In this document: piece by piece, positions 60,240-64,000 of the stretch
Position numbering within the stretch: the first letter of the stretch is position 1
Layout of the letters: every line of letters starts with the position of its first letter
NCBI RefSeq assembly: GCF_954871325.1
Contig: NC_088777.1
Span: forward strand, 14,113,366 to 14,177,365
DNA: 64,000 nt
Source: Gordionus sp. m RMFG-2023
Taxonomy: Eukaryota; Nematomorpha; Gordioida; Chordodea; Parachordodidae
Reading direction: 5' to 3'
Notes under the pieces: generated by a model
Database searches by the model: none
What the model saw: only the letters and a program-made list of their open reading frames with translations
What the model was told of the DNA's origin: nothing
Position numbers and translations under genes: made by a program

Positions 60240-61430
60240 TTAGTTTTAGAATAAATTTATTATAAATAAAAAACATCACTGTTATCTTTCACCACCGTTA
60301 TCTCTATATAACACTTTCCCTCTTTCTTTACCTTTTTCTTATCTTTTCATTCCATTTTTCTTTTCCTTTTATCCTTTTTTCCCCTTTTCTTTTCCTTTCT
60401 CCTTTCTCCTCTTTCCTTTTAATTTCTTTTCCATATTCCTTATTTCACTTTCACTTTTCCTTTCCCTTACACTTTTCCTTTCCCTTCTCATTTCCTTCTT
60501 TTACCTTTTAATTTCTCTTATCACCTTCCCCTTTCTTTTCTTTTCCTTTCCCTTCTTTCTCTTTTAATTTTTCTCTTATTCTTCCTCTGTCTTCTCTTTC
60601 CCTTTTTAATTTCCTTTCCATAATCATTTCTCTTTTCCTTTTAATTTCTCATATTCTTCCTCTTTTCTTTTCATTACCCTTTTTCATTTGCTTTCTTTTC
60701 CTTTCCCCTTTTCATTCCCTTCTCTTTTCTTCTCCTTTCCTTTCCTTTCCTTTCTCTTCTTTCTTTTTTCCTCCCTTTCCCTTTTAATTTCCCCTATTAC
60801 CTTCCTCTTTCTGTTCTCCTCTATTCCTTTCCCTTTCATTACTATTTTTATTTTCCTTTTTTCCCTTTCCCCTTTTCTTTCCCTTTTTTCTCTTCCCTTT
60901 TTAATTTCCTATCCACATTCCCTTTCCTTTCTCTTTTCCTTCCTCTTTTTAATTTCTCTTATTACCTTCCCCTTTCTTCTCTTTTCCTTTCCTTCTTTCG
61001 TTTTTTCTTCCATACCTTTTAAAATTATCTTATTAACTTCCTCTTTCTTCTCACTTCCTTTCTCTTCTCCTTTCCCTTTCATTACCATTTTTCTTTTTCG
61101 TTTTTCCCTTTCCCCATCTTTCCATTCTCTTCCCCTTTTAATTTCTTTTCTACATTCCTTTTTCTTCCTCTTTTCCTTCCTTTCTCTTTTAATTTCTCTT
61201 ATTACCTTCCCATTCCTTCTCTTTTCCTTTCCCTTCTTTCCTTTTTCCTTCCTTTCCCTTTTAATTGCTCTTATTACCTTGCCCTTTCTTCACTTTTCCT
61301 TTCCTTTCCTTTCCCTTTCATTTTTTCTTTCCCTTTACATTTTTTTCTTTTCCTTTTACATTTATCTTTTCCTTTACATATTTCTTTCCCTTTTCCTTCC
61401 CTTCTCCTTTTTTCCCTTGCCATTAAAAAT
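60240..61430. repeat. 1.2-kb pyrimidine tract with ~239-bp higher-order repeat
   Basis: The plus strand is almost pure C and T, interrupted at intervals by TTTTAATTTCTCTTATTACC. That interruption recurs near 60506, 60562, 60779, 60948, 61018, 61188 and 61258. Pairs 60779/61018/61258 and 60948/61188 are about 239-240 bp apart and also share their surroundings (for example CCTTTCCCTTTCATTAC), so a higher-order unit of about 239 bp exists. The 254-codon open frame at 60688-61452 (Ser/Phe/Leu only) is an artefact of the composition. Confidence 0.9.
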
Positions 61431-61689
61431 TGTAAATCTCGCAATCTTCTAAATATTTTATAGGCAATATTGAAAATAATATTAATAGTTGCTAGGAAGT
61501 AAACACTTATATTCAAAAAGATTACTTATTTTCTTCATTTTTAGCTATTTTTAAAAAATTAATTTAAATATAAGAATTTACTTCTCTAGCATCTATTAAT
61601 AATAATTTTAAATTTACTTAAAAAAATTTTTAAATATATAAGCAGGTTTCCAAATTTTTTTTATTTTTATCTATTTTTATTTTAGCGAT

Positions 61690-62121
61690 ATAGAACGGAA
61701 TCTCTTTTTATGCCCTTGATGATGAGAATATTATTCTAAGATCCAAATGTCTTTTGCACTAATATATCGTGGAAAGTTATGCCAAAAAGGAAATGATTCG
61801 ATTAAATTCTATACGTAATAATCAGTCCAAATTATACGCAGAACTCTATCGAAGCATTCATAATGCTATTTTAGGGAAGGATGCTAATGCTAAAACTCTT
61901 GGCAGAAGAATCATTTCGTCTTCTTTTACCCGTGGCCAAGGCATATGCATCAGCTTTATCAGGGCACGATGGCTATTGTACGTTGCTTTGGTAAGCCCTC
62001 ATTATTCAATACTTTCACCTGCAACCCTAAATGAGAAAAAATTATGCGTGAATTCTTTCTTCATCAGATTCTAAACGACCGTCCATATTTGTCGCTTTTT
62101 CATCAAAAAATAAAATGTCTT
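61690..62121 (+). pseudogene. Helitron Rep/helicase remnant
   Basis: Plus-strand peptides match the start of the Helitron-like Rep domain. 'YIVESYAKKEMIRLNSIRNNQSKLYAELYRSIHNAILGKDANAKTLG' is present in part as the pattern YvVdaYAKiE..RLnfIR.NQ..LRaELY. Next comes 'GRRIISSSFTRG' (family 'GRRIILPSSFtGgpRyM'). After a frameshift near 61940 come 'HMHQLYQGTMAIVRCFGKPSLF' and 'FTCNPK' (family 'YQDAMAIVRkyGkPdLFiTfTCNPkW'). A stop replaces the Trp after CNPK. The fragment stops where LTR copy 3 begins. Confidence 0.8.
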
Positions 62122-62542
62122 TGTAACATTTAGAATTATTTATTTTAAGAATTGGAAGATTATAATCGTTGTCAAATAAGAAAGGTTAGAAAAAAATGAT
62201 ACTAAATCTTTATTAAATAATAAGTTAAAAATATAATCAAACTAAATTAATTTAAAAAAAATTAAAATAATATAAAAATTAAAATTAAAAATTATAATTA
62301 ATTTCGTAAATTCATGATCTGTCCCTATACAAATATCCTCGAATATATATATACTTTTCTATAATTCATTTACATAATGTTTTACAAACAAACTGAAAAA
62401 AATCTTGAACTTTCTTTAATTTGAATAATCATTCTTTTTTATTCATCTTTCTTTAAATCATTTGCATTCGAAATTTAATTCTTTTTTCTTGAGTAGATTT
62501 GAATATCCTTCGGCTTTGTAATTTGGTTTAACAATTACAACA
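62122..62542 (-). repeat. LTR of fossil copy 3
   Basis: A minus-oriented LTR, close to that of copy 2 (shared GATCTGTCCCTATACAAATA and TATATACTTTTCTATAATTC as seen on the plus strand), with TGTTG...TTACA boundaries. Confidence 0.85.
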
Positions 62543-63222
62543 CCCTTCCACTTAGATTAGTCCCACCATTCTGCGAGTATAGGCATGGTTCCCGATACAT
62601 TCTTCTAGCTCTTTTAATTATATCTCGTTTTACTCCCACATTATCCTAGTCTTTGCTTGTTTCTAACGGTTTCTAGTAACTAATGACGGTAAACCACTGA
62701 CGATAATTTGTCTGCGAGTAACGATGGTTTCCACGACTTCTTGTTCGATTTTTTATCTTATACTAAATTTTTGATAAGCAATTGGCTATAATTTGTCAAC
62801 GATTAACGATAGCATCCTGGTCTTCTTGTCAATATATCCACTTTGCCTTAAGATCTCTTATACGATAATGATTTCTTGTATCTTTTGATCCAAAATAAAA
62901 ATCCGATCTCTAATTGAGCTCGATTGCGGCATAAATTTTCTAATGACGAAAAGCCGTTTCTCTTTATGAAGATTTTTTGGTTAATCAACAACCTGATATT
63001 TTGCTAAATATTATCAACTTAAATAACAGTCAACCATATAAAAATTTATAACGAATTTCTTTTAGCTACATCGATCACTTGTACGTATAACGATCTCTTG
63101 TGACGCATTCTTTTTAGCTAAACGACTAATTCTCCGAAATACGACCATTAATATTGATACCATTGTTTTATTGCTCTTATTCTTTGTCTTAGTGTCGATA
63201 GTCATCTCATACATCCCCTTGG
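62122..63222 (-). mobile_element. LTR-element fossil, copy 3
   Basis: The LTR (62122-62542) is followed, in the sense of the plus strand, by about 680 bases of internal region in minus orientation. This includes the block (62890-62990) that in the 47266 element flanks the inserted transposon. It is cut off at 63222 by copy 4, which lies in the opposite orientation. No coding region is recognised. It is a fossil and partial. Confidence 0.8.
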
Positions 63223-64000
63223 TGTTGTAATTGTTAAACCAAATTACAAAGCCGAAGGATATTCAAATCTACTCAAGAAAAAAGAATTAAATTTCGAATG
63301 CAAATGATTTAAAGAAAGATGAATAAAAAAGAATGATTATTCAAATTAAAGAAAGTTCAAGATTTTTTTCAGTTTGTTTGTAAAACATTATGTAAATGAA
63401 TTATAGAAAAGTATATATATATTCGAGGATATTTGTACAGGGACAGATCATGAATTTACGAAATTAATTATAATTTTTAATTTTAATTTTTATATTATTT
63501 TAATTTTTTTAAAATTAATTTAGTTTGATTATATTTTTAACTTATTATTTAATAAAGATTTAGTATCATTTTTTTCTAACCTTTCTTATTTGACAACGAT
63601 TATAATCTTCCAATTCTTATTCTAATTTTTCAAAATGTTACAATGATGTTGGAGAGTGGAGGCGACAGGGCAATTTCAACAATTCAGTCTAATTAACTCT
63701 CCCACTAGCCTCAGCAATATAAATATCAATACCATATTGGTACAGAGGTGCCTTACAGCGATTGATCCAGGCTTTAGAAGATCAAAAGTCAGTCTAATTA
63801 ACTCTGAAAAGAGATTCTAAATAAAGGGGGAAGGGGATGTATGAGATGACTATCGACACTAAGACAAAGAATAAGAGCAATAAAACAATAGTATCAATAT
63901 TAATGGTCGTATTTCGGAGAATTAGTCGTTTAGCTAAAAAGAATGCGTCACAAGAGATCGTTATACGTACAAGTGATCGATGTAGCTAAAAGAAATTCGT
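63223..64000 (+). mobile_element. LTR-element fossil, copy 4 (5' LTR and start of internal region)
   Basis: The LTR at 63223-63642 (TGTTGTAATTG...AATGTTACA) is followed by GTGGAGGCGACAGGGCAATT, the conserved start of the internal region, and runs off the window end. The last 173 bases (63828-64000) are the reverse complement of 63053-63218 in copy 3, so the two copies form an inverted pair. The sequence matches copy 3 closely, so the copies look younger than the 47266 element. Confidence 0.8.

Noticed and set aside
60688-61452. 254-codon open frame on the plus strand
   Set aside because: Only Ser, Phe, Leu, Pro and Ile codons; it follows from the pyrimidine tract, which rarely contains stop codons.

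Overview
The window is eukaryotic and overwhelmingly A+T. It carries spliced animal genes with GT-AG introns and is packed with transposable elements. Three host genes can be built from conserved protein sequence. (1) A G-protein beta subunit of the GNB1-4 type lies on the + strand in 8 exons (8646-20406) and reads as a full 340-residue protein. (2) A SCYL2-type pseudokinase lies on the - strand in 3 exons (25578-31683), about 981 residues, clearly divergent. (3) SMIM14, a small one-pass membrane protein, lies on the - strand in 4 tiny exons (54969-55559), about 105 residues. Several residues of the beta subunit resemble protostome versions. Together with the strong A+T bias and the divergent SCYL2, this suggests a fast-evolving bilaterian, but I cannot place the species. 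The genes have no operon logic: one acts in heterotrimeric G-protein signalling, one in clathrin/endosomal traffic and one at the ER membrane.

Layout: 1-8645 is mostly non-genic, with a tRNA-derived SINE-like piece (about 3845-4001) and a Ty3-type RNase H fossil (about 4790-5330). 8646-20406 is the beta subunit; its introns hold a 182-bp tandem duplication, a hAT tail and a LINE reverse-transcriptase remnant. 20407-25577 holds MITE, minisatellite and hAT remnants. 25578-31683 is SCYL2; its large intron hosts two related hAT-like elements, one with a MITE nested inside it. 31684-37549 has no recognised gene but holds two tandem-repeat fields. 37550-39223 is a piggyBac deletion derivative with TTAA at both ends. 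40697-44085 is a large inverted-repeat structure with a MITE and a hAT element nested in it. 47266-53303 is an LTR-element fossil with a 2.95-kb DNA transposon inserted in it. 53336-54732 is another hAT, next to SMIM14. 56787-58691 holds a possible Helitron 3' end and a hAT-like non-autonomous element. From 59374 to the window end there are three more copies of the same LTR family, a 1.2-kb pyrimidine tract with a higher-order repeat, and a Helitron Rep remnant.

At least six hAT-like insertions show 8-bp target duplications, and several elements sit inside one another, so their relative ages can be read directly. I found no rRNA gene, no convincing functional tRNA, no CRISPR array and no prokaryotic feature. 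All identifications come from reading the sequence and from remembered protein families; no search was run.
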